This document shows, piece by piece, positions 61,949 to 64,000 of a stretch of 64,000 nucleotides of DNA (positions are counted from its first letter, which is position 1; each line of letters opens with the position of its first letter). The stretch is from NCBI RefSeq assembly GCF_033568475.1, contig NC_133123.1, forward strand, positions 139,020,062 through 139,084,061. The letters are read 5' to 3'. The position numbers and the translations under genes are program-made. This DNA comes from Henckelia pumila. Lineage: Eukaryota; Streptophyta; Magnoliopsida; Lamiales; Gesneriaceae. The notes below the pieces were generated by a model. It saw only the letters and a program-made list of their open reading frames with translations, searched no databases and was not told the DNA's origin.

Positions 61949-62759
61949 TGTAAGGGAATAGGGGTTGCACATAAACTGTTTGAGGTGTTGTCACAAGGTG
62001 TTGACAACACCTACAATAACACCTTGAGTAATTTGCAGCGGAATATAATTAAAGCGTAAATAAAATAAACAAGCAACCAAATAAATAGACTCAAATGATT
62101 TAAGCAAGAGTATAAAATACTCTTGCAGCGCCTCAGGGAAAAACTTCACTAGAAAACTTCTAAAGAGTTTTACAAACCCTAACACTAGTGATTATTGTAA
62201 ATTTCAATTTCTCAAACCAAGTGAGAAAATAAATAGTAAACGTTCTCCTAAAAGCATTCTATAAGAAATAGAATAACGAAAACACAGTAAGGAGAAAAAC
62301 TATGTTGAAGCCAAAATCACACGAGCAGCACACTTCTTGATCTCCAATCTTCAAGTGTTCTACACGGCTTCACGTTGTCACAGCTTCAACTAAGCTTCAG
62401 AGAGATCTTCAGCGTTTCACAATGTACGTACTTCGGTTCTCACGTTTTTCTCTATCAAAATCTCTCTCTCTCTTCTTGTGTACGCCTATCTCAAAATAAA
62501 TAGGCCAAGAATCCTTTTTCAATATATATGTTTCCTTGTAGACGTAGGATTCCTTTGATTTGATCATATCAAATCTACACAAATAAAGAAAGATAAATAT
62601 TAGATATGATATGTTAAATATTCTAATCAGCTTATCAATATCGCAAATAGGAAATAAATCACATAGATAAAGATTACTTCATGTCCAAGAAAGGCAAAAT
62701 ATATTAAATAAAATCTTTTTCAAAATAGGATGATTTTAAGGAATAAAATATTCTTTTCA
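61949..62759 (-). repeat. SIRE-type element, 5' LTR (element orientation)
   Basis: 811 bp. The primer-site complement GGCTCTGATGCCACT lies immediately to its left. It contains a full copy of the GGTGTTG/CAACACC motif at about 61980-62026. Confidence 0.9.
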
Positions 62760-62764
62760 TATAT

Positions 62765-64000
62765 TGATCATGATACCTTTTTCATTGATTTATATATTTC
62801 GAGTAAATTTATTAATGATGATCTTAATTCATAAAATTAATTACTTAAAATTTTAAAAATTAAATGCATAAAACTAAAATAAAAATTTATAAAAATAGTT
62901 AATAAATATTTGTTTGCATATATTTTTCACAAAAAAATGTGGCTACGTCAAATGAATAATGTTCACAATATTTTTTTATTAAAACTATACAATTTGCCGT
63001 TAGACATTTTGTAAAAACAAATTAAAATAATATAAAATAAAAAATAATTTAAATTTTATTTAAAGTCGTATTTATTCCAAATAAGTACTTTATTTGCGGT
63101 CCTCTACATATATCTCCATGCATGAGTCACACCTTAAGCCTTTTTGCGAGAATATTTCATTATTTGCATATCATAGAATTTTCCGTGCGTTCACATGCCC
63201 ACTCACCTTCCTAGAAATTTAAGTAATTGTGTTTCACAAAATTTATTAATAAATTCTTTTCTTTTCCAAAAACCATTTATTTATAAGTTTTATGGGAAAT
63301 TGTAATGTCGTGCGATACAGTTGAAGCCAACTTTTTCGATCTCAATAAAAAGTTTGAACACTAATTAAAGTCCAAATATTCTTGTGGGATATGCGATATA
63401 TAGTAAATCTTTTGACCATCCCTCCTATTTAATGGTAGGTAATACCCACTTCGATCACTGATCATTCACTCCCCCTTAATTAAAATCTACAAATTTTTAT
63501 AATTTTTAAATATATATATAGTATTTGTAAATGTTTAAAAAAAATGATTACGAGTATCATCAAACTCTCTGAAAATTAATTTCATTACTCTAACAACATT
63601 ATTAGAACATGCCTAAATCCCAAGAATAAACAAACAAGCAAAATCCCATTTATACACAAACACATGCATAGAGTCCACGTGTGGTATACAGTCAGGGGTC
63701 CTAATTAACCTGACATTTAACTAACCCCACAAATCTTTGCCTTATCGTTTTTCACACCAAACACACTTAATCACGACAAATTTCACCGAATTATTATTAT
63801 TAACTACATGTAATGGATAACTTCAATTCGACCCCACTTTATATACACTAGTTGTCGTGGCACACGCGATGCGTGTGTAAAACTTGGAAATGACAAAAAT
63901 TAAATATTTAAAAGTGTTTATATCTTTAATTTAGAAATAATACAAAACAGAAATAAAAATAAATTCAGAAAAATATATTATAAATAATGGATAGAAAATT
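62765..64000. other. AT-rich DNA at the right edge
   Basis: No gene was recognised. A short hairpin CACACGCGATGCGTGTG at about 63862-63878 sits at what may be the start of a dispersed repeat that runs out of the window. Confidence 0.45.

Larger units (their letters stand above)
53997..62759 (-). mobile_element. Ty1/copia retrotransposon, SIRE (Sirevirus) lineage, with envelope-like region
   Basis: The LTRs are 53997-54801 and 61949-62759, both starting TGTAA and ending TTCA. The direct repeat TATAT flanks the element on both sides (53992-53996 and 62760-62764). GGCTCTGATGCCACT just inside the right LTR is the complement of a Met-tRNA primer site, and a purine-rich tract on minus (GGCAAAAAGAGGAAGA) adjoins the left LTR. 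Parts on minus are gag (61.6-60.5 kb), two zinc knuckles, a protease remnant near 59.93 kb, pre-integrase and the start of integrase (59.65-59.35 kb), then an acidic and envelope-like region (57.2-55.1 kb). Gag sequence and the extra 3' region place it in the SIRE lineage. It is broken, with several breaks, and also carries an inserted solo gypsy LTR. LTR identity is about 97 percent by eye, so it is roughly a million years old. Confidence 0.88.

Overview
The window is nuclear DNA of a flowering plant, almost certainly a eudicot. The protein-coding genes have small exons, GT-AG introns and AT-rich spacers, and their products match single-copy or small-family angiosperm proteins. A short repeat family with GTGAGACxGTCTCAC ends suggests an asterid such as a Lamiales species, but that placement is tentative. 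No rRNA, tRNA or CRISPR was seen.

Region 1 (1-24 kb) is gene-rich. The left edge holds the first exon of a secreted protein gene (minus strand, cut by the window). A Ty1/copia element of the Tork type fills 1934-6928. Then come a Mediator subunit 26c-like gene (7507-9107, minus), a sterol 3-beta-glucosyltransferase of the UGT80B1 type (13357-18929, plus, 14 coding exons), a chloroplast thioredoxin y gene (19784-21386, plus, 4 exons) and a cytosolic class II phospholipase A1 gene (22243-23861, minus, with an inferred 13-base first exon).

Region 2 (24-34 kb) has no host gene. A palindromic foldback/TRIM-like repeat (26889-33352) has been split by a Ty3/gypsy element (27092-32715) with exact target duplications. 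A second palindromic unit lies at its centre.

Region 3 (34.8-49 kb) carries an ASR (abscisic stress ripening) gene, an intronless EC1-type egg-cell secreted protein gene and a complete 14-exon primary-wall cellulose synthase gene of the CESA6 group (1091 residues by my splice model). The 6.6 kb between EC1 and the CesA contains a tRNA-derived SINE with a target duplication of about 20 bp, short tandem repeats and TA tracts.

Region 4 (49-64 kb) is built of mobile elements. It holds a 1,485-bp long-terminal-inverted-repeat DNA element inside a 64-bp tandem repeat, one clear and one weak hAT-like short element, and an 8.8-kb Ty1/copia element of the SIRE (Sirevirus) type. That element has an envelope-like region carrying what looks like the plant transposon protein domain, and a 2-kb solo gypsy LTR has landed in it. 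Boundaries rest on target duplications read directly from the sequence.

The host genes do not form a pathway cluster. They are ordinary neighbours: transcription (MED26c), sterol glucoside synthesis, plastid redox, lipid hydrolysis, stress response, fertilisation and cell wall. The least-explained signal is an inverted motif of about 45 bp (GGTGTTG...CAACACC...TGACACC) that recurs in LTRs, coding remains and leader-like DNA throughout the SIRE-type element.
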